In this document: piece by piece, positions 1 to 11,182 of the stretch
Layout of the letters: each line of letters begins with the position of its first letter
Position numbering within the stretch: the stretch's first letter is position 1
Made by a program: the position numbers and the translations under genes
The notes under the pieces: generated by a model
What the model was told of the DNA's origin: nothing
Seen by the model: only the letters and a program-made list of their open reading frames with translations
Database searches by the model: none
Source: Nannochloropsis salina CCMP1776
Lineage: Eukaryota > Sar > Eustigmatophyceae > Eustigmatales > Monodopsidaceae
Assembly (NCBI GenBank): GCA_004565275.1
Contig: SDOX01000047.1
Span: 95,993-159,992, forward strand
Length of the DNA: 64,000 nucleotides
Direction: 5' to 3'

Positions 1-969
1 CTCCCTCTCGAACAGAAGGGGCACATCCACACGCAGATGATCCAGGGCCTTGCCAAGATTGATCGTGAAGTTATCGTTCCGGTTGGGCTCCGGACCGTCC
101 CCTTGCACCTGCGGGGAGGGGGGGGGCTGCTCGGTCATGGAGGGGAAGGCCTGACGGACCTCCCAGCGGGCGGCCCATGTCCCGCCCGGCTCAACCCTTT
201 CATCTTCCCGCATAAGCGCCTTCCGTCCACCGTCTCCCAGAGTGACTGACGCCGAGGGAGGATCAACGTCCTCCTCCGCTCTTCTCCTGGTCCGTGACCA
301 CCGCCGGCCCTCCTCGCTCGGGTCTTCCTCGTCCTCCCCGTCCTCGACCCATGTCTCCCCCCCTTTCCTTCCACACAAAGGCCCCAGCTCCGAGTCCAAA
401 TGGAAGAAGCCGCTTTCCCCTTGACCTTCGCTGCAGCCACCGGCGCAGGCCAACAGCCCCGTTTCTGCCAGCGAGGGTTGAGTGATCTCCCCTGCCAAGG
501 CGGAGGATACGACCCTGGGGGCTGCCCTCTGATAGAGGATAAAGGGGAAGGTGGTAGGAGTGGACGCTTGGCCCATGGAGGGGAAAAGAGAGCGCGAAGA
601 GGCGGAGGAGGAGGAGAAGGAGAGGTCGGGGAGCCCCCACTGGGAGGGTGCAGGGACCAGGTGCTCCACCGCCGGCCCTACGACACCTTCGGAGGAAGAC
701 CGCAGCCACTTGCCGCCTGTGCCCACCACTCCGGACCTGCTCGCTCTGCCCCCTCTCCATAAAGTCGACGGGCGTCCCTCGCGCCGACCGATTTTCTCGC
801 TGCCGAGTGCTGGTACCCGTCCCACCCCTGCTACCCCGCCATCCCTCCCTGCATGAGCCGCGCTGCTTCCCGCAGTGTTCGATGGGCGCATGAAATGAAA
901 TCCCTCCGTTTGTCTGGCCGTCAAGAGCATCACCAGGGCCAGCATGCCCTTCCCTGTTCCTGACACCAT
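1..969 (-). CDS. plastid-targeted DUF2358-like protein, 5' part (truncated by window edge)
   Basis: An open frame runs without a stop from an ATG at 969 down to base 1 and continues outside the window. The start is MVSGTGKGMLALVMLLTARQ, a short hydrophobic signal-peptide core, followed by TEG-FHFMRP. A phenylalanine right after the predicted cleavage site is the hallmark of bipartite plastid import in algae with secondary red plastids. A long low-complexity, Ser- and then Glu/Asp-rich spacer follows. The last visible residues, DNFTINLGKALDHLRVDVPL, resemble the start of the DUF2358/SnoaL-like fold (typically NVGRAL-DxLRxDxPxLF). The first in-frame stop upstream lies at 1096, so other Met codons up to 1095 are possible; 969 is preferred because it gives the targeting signal. 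Function is unknown beyond likely plastid location. The gene call is fairly safe; the family call is tentative. Confidence 0.6.
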   Translation of the reverse strand, partial: MVSGTGKGMLALVMLLTARQTEGFHFMRPSNTAGSSAAHAGRDGGVAGVGRVPALGSEKIGRREGRPSTLWRGGRASRSGVVGTGGKWLRSSSEGVVGPAVEHLVPAPSQWGLPDLSFSSSSASSRSLFPSMGQASTPTTFPFILYQRAAPRVVSSALAGEITQPSLAETGLLACAGGCSEGQGESGFFHLDSELGPLCGRKGGETWVEDGEDEEDPSEEGRRWSRTRRRAEEDVDPPSASVTLGDGGRKALMREDERVEPGGTWAARWEVRQAFPSMTEQPPPSPQVQGDGPEPNRNDNFTINLGKALDHLRVDVPLLFERE

Positions 970-1916
970 TTGTGACGTGGAGCACTCATGTCTCATGCCT
1001 TCACTGCCTTTCTCCCCCGCATCCTCGACGCCACTCCACTCCTGCTGGGCTTCATCTATTCTTCCTTTCCTACGTCGTGACCTGTGTAAGGCCATTTAAG
1101 GCTGATATGCTGCTTGTCGATAGAAATTTCGTGGAAATTCGTGAGTATCAGAACGGGAGAGGAGGCGAGGAACACGGTGTCACAAAACGACCTTCTGAGT
1201 CACCCGCACATAAACCTCAACCGTGTCTACTGCTGTCCGAAGTATGCGTGTGAATGAAAGAAGGATGGCATATGGACGGAGCACTGCCATTAAGATGCAG
1301 TGAGTAAAATGAAGTGCACTAACACTCCCACCGCGCGATCTGACCGAGGCGTCAGAGAGCAAATGTTTCAGGATTCAGGCGGAGACCCCTCACACCAAAG
1401 AGGCTTCTAGGCCACCACCCGCCATCCCACTCGTCCCCCGGGCTGTCACATGGAACGAATTACAGTCTGCGAAGGCCGCGGCGCAGGGGAGCCTTCCTTA
1501 CAAGTGCATACGGCCTGTGAGGTGGCGGCTTGAAGGGATGGCGAGCCTCTCGGAAACGTTCTGGGTGGCCGGGCTTGTCAACCTGCTCGACGCTCGCACA
1601 TAAGTTTCCCGCGGCCGCACTTAGCAAGTCGTGAGTCGCTTCTCATGAGGGCATCCTTTGTGGTAACATCGCGTCGGATTTTTATACGGTATTCCAAGCG
1701 TTATAAAAAGAAAAAATTTAAAAATGCGTCGTGGGGTATTTAGTACGCTCTATCTCCTTCACAGGTAGAGGAAGATGAAGAAGGGATGAAAATAAAAAAA
1801 AACATGAGTTGTAACTTCTTTTTTTATCACAGTACCAAACATGTCGTGGCCTCAACCCTGGGGGCAGTTGGTTGTCAATCCTGGAGACAATTGCACGTAG
1901 GCGCACCTCCACTGAT
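970..1916. other. divergent intergenic region
   Basis: About 950 bp lie between the divergent starts of the plastid-protein gene (-) and the DENN gene (+). The part near 1680-1810 is AT-rich with A/T runs. It probably carries both promoters. No conserved gene or RNA was recognised. Confidence 0.5.
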
Positions 1917-4333
1917 ATGTCAAACCCAGACCCTATGCCGCCTACGCCTTTCCCGTTGAGCAGCGGGCGCACGTGGCATGCCGCTGCTGGGGCTGCCGCT
2001 GCTGCTGCCTCTGCCGCAGCTGTTGCTAACCCGCTTGTATCAGCCAGGGAAGGGAAGGCTGGCGAGGATTCGGGACCTGGGTTGGTAGTCCATCACATTG
2101 TTCTGAGTGAATTCGACATCGTCACTGGCTCGACTGTCCGGTGCCAGTATCCTCGACCTGTGCCAGGCGAGTCGCCGGACAGCCTGGCGGAGAAGATGCT
2201 GCCGGAGGGAGCACACAGCCACGCAGAGAATGAAACCTGGTTCTTTTTCAACCGAGGGTCTTTGACCTGGGACGAGCAGGAGGCGGCAGAGGAGGTGGGG
2301 CACACGACGGAGGACAGGGCCGGAGAACAAAACGGCCGTGTGGACGGGGAAAGCATGAACATTGTTTCGCCAGCTCCGCCGTTCCTTTACGGCTACAGCA
2401 TTGTCAAGACCCAACGCGATCCCCATGCACGTCGGGGGGCTTGGGTGAAGGCGCTGGCATTGGTCTCCCCGCTGCCCATTTTGGAGGCCCTCCGCCCGGC
2501 CATGGCCCTGGCTCTGGATGAATGCTTCTCTCAGGAGTTTCGCCCTGCACCAGTACCCGCGCGACCACCCGAAGCGCCCCCCCCCCCCCTCTCTCCCTCT
2601 TCCGGAGGCGAAGACGCCCTCCTCCAGGTCATGCGCCGCCTCTTTCACCGACTCAACGCCCTCGACCTCCGGCAAATCCCGCGTCCCACCCTGCTCGAGC
2701 GCCAGCTCATGCGTCGGGGAGTCTGCACACCCGTCGTCCCCGCAGCAGGTTCCACTTGGCCCGACTCGGTCTACCACCCCTCTCACCCGGCCTGGAGGAG
2801 GCAGGTCTCCTTGCCTTGGGCGGACCTTCCTCAGGGGCTTCAGGCGGTGGGAGGGGCCCGGGAGGAGGAGACAGGCCGGACGAGCCCTGCACCGACCCAC
2901 CCTCAGCCCCACCCTCCGCGGCCCCCCGAGCCCGCCACCCTCTCCCTCGCCTTCTCTCTTCCCCGCTATTCGGACGAGGCCGGTCGCCCCTCCCTTGCCT
3001 GGCTGCTCCGGCGCTTTCCCGACGACCTGATGCGGATCTACCAGGCCCTCCTTCTGGGGAATCGCCTCCTCTTCCTGACCGTCTCGGAGCCAGCCGCCTC
3101 CGCCTGCCGCGCCGTCCTCTCCTCCCTCCTCCTGCTTTCCCCCCCCTTCCTCGGCCTACTCCGCCGGGCCTTCCCCTACGTCAGCCTGGCCGACCTGAGC
3201 TTCCTCCAGCTCCCTTCGCCTCCCACCGCTCACTCTGTCAGCGACAAGGGGGCTCTCGGCCTGGCGCGGGGGTATGTGGCGGGCGCCACCAACCCCGTGT
3301 TCGCCAGGCGCGAGGAGTGGTGGGACCTCCTGTGCGACCTGGACCGCGGCCGCTGCTTCCTGCCGGGGGAGGCACGAGGAGGGGAGGGAGAGGGTGACGG
3401 AGGCACGTTGGGAGGGAGGGGGGCAGGACGGGAGGGGGGTAAAGGCGGAGTGTGCGAGTATTTGGAGGGAGAGCTGCTGTCGGGGGAACTCGATGCCGCC
3501 TTTTCGGCGCACTTGCGAGCGACCATGGCGGCAGCGTATAGCGCGGCATTGCGGATGCCTTCAGGAAGCAGAGAGGTGGAGGGAGGAGGAGGAGCAAGGG
3601 AAGGGGCAGGGAGGGATGGAGGGGGGCTAGAGGAGTACCTCCGGGTCGCTTTTACCGCGCACACCCAGGCACTCGTGGTGCTGGCGGAGGAGGGGGGGTC
3701 GCTAGCGCTCACCAAGCGGTCGCGAGAAGTGGTGGGGCGGATGGCGATGGCTCAGAGCCACCGGGTGCAGAGGATGCGGCAGTGGATGGCGGAGGCGATC
3801 CGGGGAAAAGTCAAGGTAAGGGGGCGGGACGGGAAAGGGAGGGAAGTCGGCCGCAGGAGGATTCGGCACACGCCCGCCCCAGCCTCTCCCCTTCTCACGT
3901 ACTCAGCTTCCACCCCTCGCTGCAACAGCTCGTGATGGACCCCTGGGTCGGGCTGGCCTCCCTCCGCGTCCCTCTTGCCGCCCTGCGGTCCCACTGCCAC
4001 CTTTTGGAGCTGGCCCCGTCCCTCTCCGAGACCGAGGTCGAGGGCATCCTCAGCGACCTGAATCAAGCCCTGCAGGACCCCTCGGCCGCCCTCGCCTTCC
4101 TCGCCGCTACTCCCGAGCATAGCCACTACGATAAGCGGGTGGTGGGAGGGGCGGGAGCCTTCCACGTGGTGGGCGCTGCCTTATTCCACCCCTCTCAGAA
4201 CTGCAGGTTTTATGCCTGTCTCATCTTGCATAGATTGGAGCTGTGCCCAGCCTCAAGGCCGGTCATGGAGTCTCTGAACGGGATGGTGCGTCTGGCCTAC
4301 CGGCGAGTTTGGCGGGAGATGACATCTGGGTGA
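1917..4333 (+). CDS. DENN-type (Afi1/SPA, Arf3-interacting-like) trafficking protein
   Basis: Two exons, 1917-3815 and 3929-4333, encode about 767 residues. The donor is AAG|GTAAG and the acceptor CAACAG at 3928; both sides are phase 0, giving the join RGKVK-LVMDPWVG. The N-terminal longin-like part has LSEFDIVTGSTVRCQYP and LAEKMLPEGAHSH, typical of Afi1/AVL9/DENND6 proteins. The middle has a Pro-rich linker. It is followed by LLGNRLLFLTVS and YVAGATNPVFARREEWWDLL, which match the SPA/DENN core. Relatives bind Arf or act as Rab exchange factors in secretory and polarity traffic. The open frame extends upstream only to a TTG at 1872, so the ATG at 1917 is chosen. A run of C at about 2576-2590 lies in the Pro-rich linker and keeps the frame. 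Confidence 0.75.
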
Positions 4334-4800
4334 AAGAGGGGTGTGGGAAGAGGGCGGGGCGTGGAGGAGGGTGTGGTGAAACCCTGTTTGCGTAGGCCTG
4401 CAGGCATTAGAAGCCAGCGGCAGTCGGGGTGATCGATCCCGGGCCAGCCTCGTAGGGGTACGGGGGGGCTTAATGCTTGGGATGGGTTTTGGAAAACAAT
4501 GGAGCGCACTCGTCCTAATGCAATCCTCTCATATGTGCCTTGTACAGAAAGTAAAGTAAATTGCAGGCCAACATCGCGTTGTCGCCTTCAATTTTTATTT
4601 TAGATGTGTGACATGAAACGATGATGGGAAAATGGAGCTATTCCCCATCAAAATATGCACCCATAAATCGATTTGCCATTTCATATAGAGAGAAAAGGCT
4701 CCACATCGAGTTCTGAACACCCAGAAAAGACCTTCCCCTTCCTGTATGCAATCATCCTTTCCTGCGCTCCACTCCAGAGAGTTTCCCTTTCATCATTCCC
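4334..4800. other. convergent intergenic region
   Basis: About 470 bp separate the 3' ends of the DENN gene (+) and the MYB gene (-). The part around 4540-4700 is AT-rich and is likely shared 3' UTR and terminator sequence. Nothing else was recognised. Confidence 0.5.
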
Positions 4801-6922
4801 TTACGAGACAAACAAGCCCCGCCGCACCGCCGAGGTCAGAGCCTCTACCAGGCAGGCCCTGTCCCCCGCGTCCTGCAAGTCCAGCTTGGCAAAGCCTCCG
4901 CCCAAGATCCCTTCCACGTAGTTGACGGCGGCTCGGTTGGACTGTACGGTCGCCGAGACTGCTTGCTGCAGCAGCTCTCTTCGGCCGGGGTCTGTCTCTG
5001 CGTGCAAGGCATCCTGGAGGAGGATCATGACCTGGCTCATATGGGTATCGGGGCTCGGGGGAGGACACGGGTGGAAAGAGGAAGAGCAGGGCGGCGCCGA
5101 AAGGGCCAGAGCGGGATGTGAGGTGGAGGAGGACGAGGAGGGGATGGCCGGGCCTTGCGAGGTGTCGGAGGCAAGCACGGGCCTATTGGGTGCCTCAGCC
5201 AACCTGCGAGCCGCCAACTCCTCCCAGGAGCCTCCTTTCTGCTGTACCAACTTGGCGCGCCTCAGGGCCTGCCGGAGGTCGGAGTCCGGTTGATATTTAG
5301 CCGCCTCTCTTTTCAGCCCCGCGGTGAGGCGTCGGTGGAGCTTCTGGCGATTGATGTGCGCGAGGGACGGAGAGTAAGCCGCTGGGTCCCGGACACGGAG
5401 GACGGCGATGATATGGGCGAGAATGTCGTCCACATTAACCTCCTCCTTGCGAAACGAAGCGCAAAAATTGCCGATAACTTTCTTTTCAAATTTTAGGTCC
5501 CAGTGTGGCGGGGCAACGAAGGAGCGCTCTTGAGCCCGGCGTGCGCTGTACCAGCGATTTTTGATAGAATTCTCCGGCCTGAGATATTGAAAAATCATGT
5601 GAGTCTGGAAAGTGACGGATCTTTCTTTGGGGGGGAACAGTCATGCATACTACCATGCCAAGTCGCCAGGAATTGATGATGATCCCCCTCTACCCAGACC
5701 TTGAGGAGCACACGTACCTTCCTGGAAGAAGCTTGGCTATTTTCGCCCAGGCGTTCCCGTAAAGCCTGCGGCCTTCGGCAAGGACCTTGTCCTCTTCCTC
5801 CGTCCAGTAGTGCTTGCTGATGGCCGGGTCCAAGTGGTTCAACCACCGGTCTCGGCACTGCTTCCCTAGCCTCCCTTCTAAGCGGAGGGCGATCTCTTTC
5901 CACTCGGTCACCCCGTTCTGCCGGCATACGACTATGATATCGTCCTCTTCCTGTGTCCAGGGCCCTTTGACCAGGCCTGGACGCAAAACTTTTTGCCACC
6001 GATGCGAGCATTGGATAGCCGAGCGTTGCGAGTGCAGAAACTGCGTCGATATTGTGTCCCAGTTGCACTCTCCAACCGCTGTAACTCCCTTTCGAAGTTG
6101 CTCGTCTTCTTTGCTTGTCCATTTTCCGCCAAGCTTTAAGGCAGTGGGGTGAATGGACTTAAGATCCGCTGATTTAGTCTCCATGTCGCTCCCCGACCCC
6201 GGGCCCATGCTCTCACTGGTGCTGCAGAGCCCAGCCTTCACGTTGTTGCTGTCACTGTTATTGCTGCTGCTGCTATTTAGACTGCTGGCACTAGTTGTAC
6301 TTGCCATACTCATTTCTCGCTTGAGCGTCGCCGCCGGGCAGAGGGTCGCAGTCGAAGATGCGGGAGGTCTGTGCGCCGCGGGCCATTTGCTCTGCCTATC
6401 ACCAGCCCCAGAGGGAGCAGGGCGGAGCGACTCTTCATTCAGCTTGCGCGGAGTGAGCTAGTAAATGTAATCAAGGAAAGAGTATAGGTATTAAATGATG
6501 AGGAAAGGGCTCCAGAATTGGCGCAGGAAGATAACTTATGAATAAAAGGTGCTCTACTCGTTGGACTTTGTGAGCTTAAGCAACAGCGTGCGAACACAGG
6601 ATACGTCGTGGGACAGAGATGCTAGTGAAGTCGCTGAGCGAAGAAACAAACAATTCACTTGAAATTATACGATGGAAGTCTTTCTCTTGGTGAGGAATGT
6701 ACAACGGAATTGCGATGAGGCTCGCCGTCGATGAACAAAGAAAAAGTTACATTTCATCTAAGTACTTACCATTCTAAGGGAGGATAGCATGTTGGCTGCA
6801 TCCATTTCTTTTTCCATGCGACTGTCGCAGCTGCTGTCTGAAAGGTAGTCGTCTTCATCGTTCATTGAGACTATAATGGAGGACGCTGACGAAGCTTTGG
6901 TAGTAGAAGTGGAGTCGCACAT
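4801..6922 (-). CDS. three-repeat MYB (R1R2R3-type) DNA-binding protein
   Basis: Three exons, 6922-6770, 6457-5718 and 5578-4801, give about 556 residues. Joins are SLRM|GTAAGT to a TAG acceptor (phase 0) and GGAAG|GTACGTG to CTCAG (phase 2), restoring LLPGRPENSIKNRWYS. After an acidic Ser-rich N-terminus come three MYB repeats with regularly spaced tryptophans: GGKWTSKEDEQL, KGPWTQEEDDIIVV and KHYWTEEEDKVL. Each is followed by a helix-turn-helix such as QCRDRWLNHLDP and SIKNRWYS. This is the c-Myb/3R-MYB arrangement, a nuclear transcription factor often tied to G2/M genes. The third repeat is split by intron 2. The longer open frame upstream of 6922 begins with TTG, so ATG 6922 is chosen; the short first exon is the least certain part. 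Confidence 0.8.
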
Positions 6923-9491
6923 GGAAGGCCGCACCTTATGATAAAAACAGATTTGCCACAAACGCCGTGGTTGCAGATTTGTACATGAGTTCAAAAAAAG
7001 TGTAGTTTACAAAATGGATATGTGGACGCATCTAGCCCTACAGACAGGTAAGATCGCCTCTTGCACCGTACAAAACCGCACACCAAGATAAGAATATAGC
7101 GGCTCAAAGAAAGTTGTGCAGCTTTCAGACGATGTTCCACCGACGAAACTCACTATCAAACAACTCAATGCCCTTTATAAAATTGAATGTCCACAGAGTA
7201 GATAGCAGAATACACAAAGCATAAAACGCGCAACGATCTTACCAGCGCGTGGAAGCGTTGTCGTTTCTCCTTACTTCGGGTGCCGATTCGTTTTCAAATT
7301 GAAATATGAAACGCATCTTCAAATTTCTGGTCGCCCGCGAGTCAAAGCTCAGCCAACAAAAAGAGCTCTTCATCGCCTTCGAACCGTAGCACAGCTAACA
7401 AAAGTTACATTAACGTCTACCGTACAATATGCTATGGAACATAATCAAAATAATTGTGTGATTGTGCAGGTTTCATAATCAATAACGAGGGCGGAAAGAA
7501 GCATTACTGTTCTCGTTCAAATGTGAACCCCTTCAGGAGTCCCTATTGCCACAGTCAGAGGCACGAAACGGTCGGACTTTACGTACACAGAGTACATGTT
7601 TCGTTCTGAGCTGTAAGGTATGAACTTAAATCACCTCAATTCATTGAGGTCTTGACGACAGATAGATGCTGCTCTTAAGTCTTGACTGAGTGTGTATTTT
7701 ATCGTCTGATGGAGGGGAAGGAACACCGATCTGTCTGTTCAACTACTACCAGACTCCAACGTACAACCTCTTTTGCGTCGAAATATCGAGGAAAAAGTTA
7801 GATTTTTAAGTTTTCAGAATGATCATGCTATCAAAGAAAAAGCCCAGGCTTTCATCTTTGGGTTCTCGGACCATGTGTTATTCTCTCCTGATGTAATTCC
7901 TGCAGCAAAGTACTCCAATTAACCCAGCCATGCGTCCCAAAAAGATGTTCTAATCCTCTTGCAAGGTTTGTTGCTTTATATGTAATGAAGTCAAAGACTT
8001 TAGTCGCAGGTGAATGCATGGTCATCTTTAAATTACCGTAAATAGATATTATGTCTCGCCATAACATGTACCATAGGTCCGCGATCCAACAAAAATGTTG
8101 AAGCCGAAAGTCACTTCGAGTAAGCATGATTGACATAGATCTCAAACGAATTGAATACCTTCCTTCGAAGGTTATATGCGCGCTTTGAATATTTTTTACC
8201 TGGATACAATATACGTCGGCCGTGGTACGTCCATGAAAATTTTCACTATACGTCCCGTATCCTCGAATAAAGGAGATCCAATAAGGAGGGGTCAATCCCC
8301 AACAAGAATTCACCTGCTAAGCTTAGTCGAACAAACCCTAAGACATCACTCCGCTTTTCTGAATCGTCACTCTGGTGGGGCACGTCGTTCCCCTCTTCTG
8401 ACCGAAACTACATTTAAATGAAATGAAAAAGCATATCCTGCTCATTATATTCGTAAAATATATCTTACATATATATCTAATTGGCTATAAATTTTGAAGA
8501 AGGAAAGATTTTTTGAGCGCAATTCAAACGAATTTCAAGGAAGTTAATCACAAATTCATATTTTAAAAAAGGAACAAAAGAGCATATGGTAGAAAAAGAG
8601 GGAGCAATTTTCGTCAGGAAAAGGAGAAAAGGGTATCGATGAATCACGTCAACATCTTGGGACAAGCTGAAAGTGTGTATAGTATGCTACGGCGACTTCC
8701 GATAACGGAGAAAGGATTGTCTTGGGAGCGGACGCTTGATCCACCTAATATACGCACTGTCCTCTGATTGAGGTCTGGGGTAACTCTCCTTCCCATCCCG
8801 TGGTGCCTGGGCGGAGACTTGACTGCCACAGGGTCAGCGGCAACCGCGAAATGCATATCCTGTGTAATATTTTTGAAGTCATCGCATCGTGAAATTGGCT
8901 CTTCTGCCACGGAAGTAAACATGCAGGTTTGGAGCCGGGGCGTTTTATCACCTCCTCTCTCCGCCCGGGCGCGATAGCCACATACCCCGCCAAGTTGACG
9001 AGCATTCATGCAAGCAAAAAAAGAAAAGAATTCATACAAACGTTCAAGAAGGTGGCGGACGCTTTGGGCTATTGCCAATAAGTTTTGCCAAAATTCGGCT
9101 CCTGTGTTTGTTTAGGGTTTTAAGGTGGTCGCCGTGTACTAGTACGGGCTGAACGCAAAGCAAAGGAATTGACCGTGCTATGTACCTGATCATCACATAT
9201 TAAACCGTGGCAGAACGCGTTTCCGACAATATTTAGCTTTATCCACAGACTCACACTCTGAATTATCCGCCAGACACAAAAATCAGATGCACGAATTAAA
9301 GAGAAGTACGCCTCGGGTGTGCGATCTCTGACGAGCTTTGTCTTGAAGACACAGGAAGAGACCTCTTCGCCCTATGATAAGTAGAACTGGGCGAGGTTTT
9401 GAGGGGGGATGGTGTGACTCGTGGCCGTGATGAAGAGATACGCTACAAATTTATGAAGCACTGAATCCGAACGCTTCGCTCCACATTTTGT
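6923..9491. other. AT-rich gene-poor region
   Basis: About 2.5 kb of visibly lower GC content lies between the MYB gene (-) and the LENG1-like gene (+). Only short open frames occur. The longest, on the minus strand at 7852-8313, starts with GTG and matches no family I know. No tRNA, rRNA or transposase signature was seen. The last 500 bp presumably include the promoter of the LENG1-like gene, and the part next to 6922 that of the MYB gene. Confidence 0.5.
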
Positions 9492-11182
9492 ATGGCCTCC
9501 AGGCCCGGTCGGTCCCTTTCCAATCTCCTCCTCAATCGTTTTCCATCTCGATACTCAGGACGCCTGATCATCCTCCCTAAGAAAACCTGGCATGTTTGGA
9601 ACCAGGACAACCGGGAACGCGTGCTGCGGGACGAGCGCTTGCACCGTGAGGAGGAAGCAAAGCAGGCGGAGAAGCAGAGGTGAGGGCTGATTGGGAGCTT
9701 GCTGATGGCGCAGTTGTTAGGATTAGGAGTGTCTTAGTGGTCCTGGAAGGCGTAGCATATCTCCTTAGGAGATGTTTGAGCCTGGTATCGGAAGAGAAAA
9801 TAACGCGAGTGCGCGATGTTGTTTACCTCTCAGAGATGTGGCCCGCCAGGACCGGCTCGAGATGTTGCGAGCACGCAAGCGCCAGAGAGACGAAGGAGAG
9901 GATGCCGACGTCTCGCACTTTGAAGCGACCTCGGCATCTGAGATGGGAGGGGGTGGGGTGGGCGCCTTGGCGCTAGGAGCTTCACGAGGGCTGGACAATG
10001 AGGGGCTGTGCATCCCGGCTGCCAAGTCCGGCTACGTGGAGGGCGCGAACCACCAAGGACATGTGCACCTCTTCGGGCAAGTGGCGGAACACTTAGGTGG
10101 GTGGGATTCGCCATTAGGGGCCTGGGAGGCGGGAGGCGAGGGCCTGGGAGAGTCGGCGGGCGAGCAGGAAGGCGCCCCTTGGGCCCCGCCATGCCACCAC
10201 GCTGACCGTCACGTCTGCCCTCCTTCCTACACACGTAGCCAAGCAAGCGGGCAATAAGGACTACGTGCGGGAGCGTGCCGCACAGGAGCTCCGGAAGAAG
10301 CGGGCGGAGGGCGTGGCCCCCTGGGGCTTCGACGACGTGAAGCCGGCGCGGCAGTGGTACGAGCAGGGCGAGCCTGCGGGCCAGGGGCAGGGACCTCGCG
10401 GCCCCTCCGCTCCTGACGAAGGGGGTAAGCAAGGCGAGGGGGGAAGGGACGAGAAGGCGGAGCGGCGACGGCGACGGTCGGAGCGAGACAGGCTCTCGGC
10501 CGATCCCGTGTCCGCCTTCCTGAAGACGCCGGGAAGCGCGCGAGCCCTACCGAGCCCCGGGGCCCGCCCCTCCCGCTTCAGTCCGTCGTATCAATCGCTT
10601 CGGATGGCCGTCACCGCAGGCAAGCAGGAGGGGCGAGGGGCGAAGCCTGACGTTGACAAGGTGTCCTTCCCCTCGGCCTCCTTGATCTCGTCCTCCCTTT
10701 CCTCTGGAGACGAGAGGAAGGCCAGTGGTAGAGGCGAGGCAGGGAGGAGAGAGAAGAGACAGGTCCGAGGCAAGAAGGAGTCGGCGGCCAAGGACAGGAA
10801 ATCCAAGAAAGCGTGGAAGGAAAGGAAGAGAGAGAAGAAAAGAAAGGAGAAGAGAAGCTCGAAAGAGGAGAAAAGGCAGCCCGAAAATTGTGCTCTTGAA
10901 GAGAAGAAGGACTCTCGACTGGCTCGCTCCCGCGGTGACGAGGGACCTCAAGTGTCTGGACAGGCGTCTTCTACACCTTCCTACTCTTCGGAGCTGCACC
11001 TTCTTCGGCAACGCCGCCTGGAAAGGGAACGAGAGGAGCACTGCAAGGCCGTGCAGCTGCTTGCGGCGCGTCAGCGTGCGGGTCTGTCCTACCCGACAGC
11101 CGCCTCACCGTGGCTCGATCAGCCCGACGTGGAGATGGACGACAGAAAACGGGAGTACAACAGTCGTTTTTACTCACGCTGA
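9492..11182 (+). CDS. LENG1-like (CIR N-terminal domain) nuclear protein
   Basis: Three exons, 9492-9679, 9834-10096 and 10239-11182, encode about 464 residues. All junctions are GT-AG with matching phases (2 and 1). Residues about 25-65 contain ILPKKTWHVWNQDNRERVLR followed by a charged helix, the CIR_N signature shared by LENG1 and spliceosome-associated proteins. The C-terminus VEMDDRKREYNSRFYSR matches the conserved DDRxRxYNSxF end of LENG1. Between them lies a long Lys/Arg/Glu-rich stretch (roughly residues 300-370) absent from the roughly 260-residue animal protein. LENG1 function is poorly defined; relatives are nuclear and linked to RNA processing. The start lies about 25 residues before the conserved block. 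Confidence 0.75.

Noticed and set aside
2040-2912. 290-codon minus-strand frame inside the DENN gene
   Set aside because: It overlaps conserved Afi1/SPA motifs on the other strand and matches nothing itself.
7852-8313. 153-codon minus-strand frame in the AT-rich island
   Set aside because: It opens with GTG, shows no domain, and 153 codons can arise by chance in 2.5 kb. It is left unannotated as a gene.
8644-9078. 144-codon minus-strand frame
   Set aside because: It has no recognisable family, overlaps other short frames, and lacks splice or composition support.
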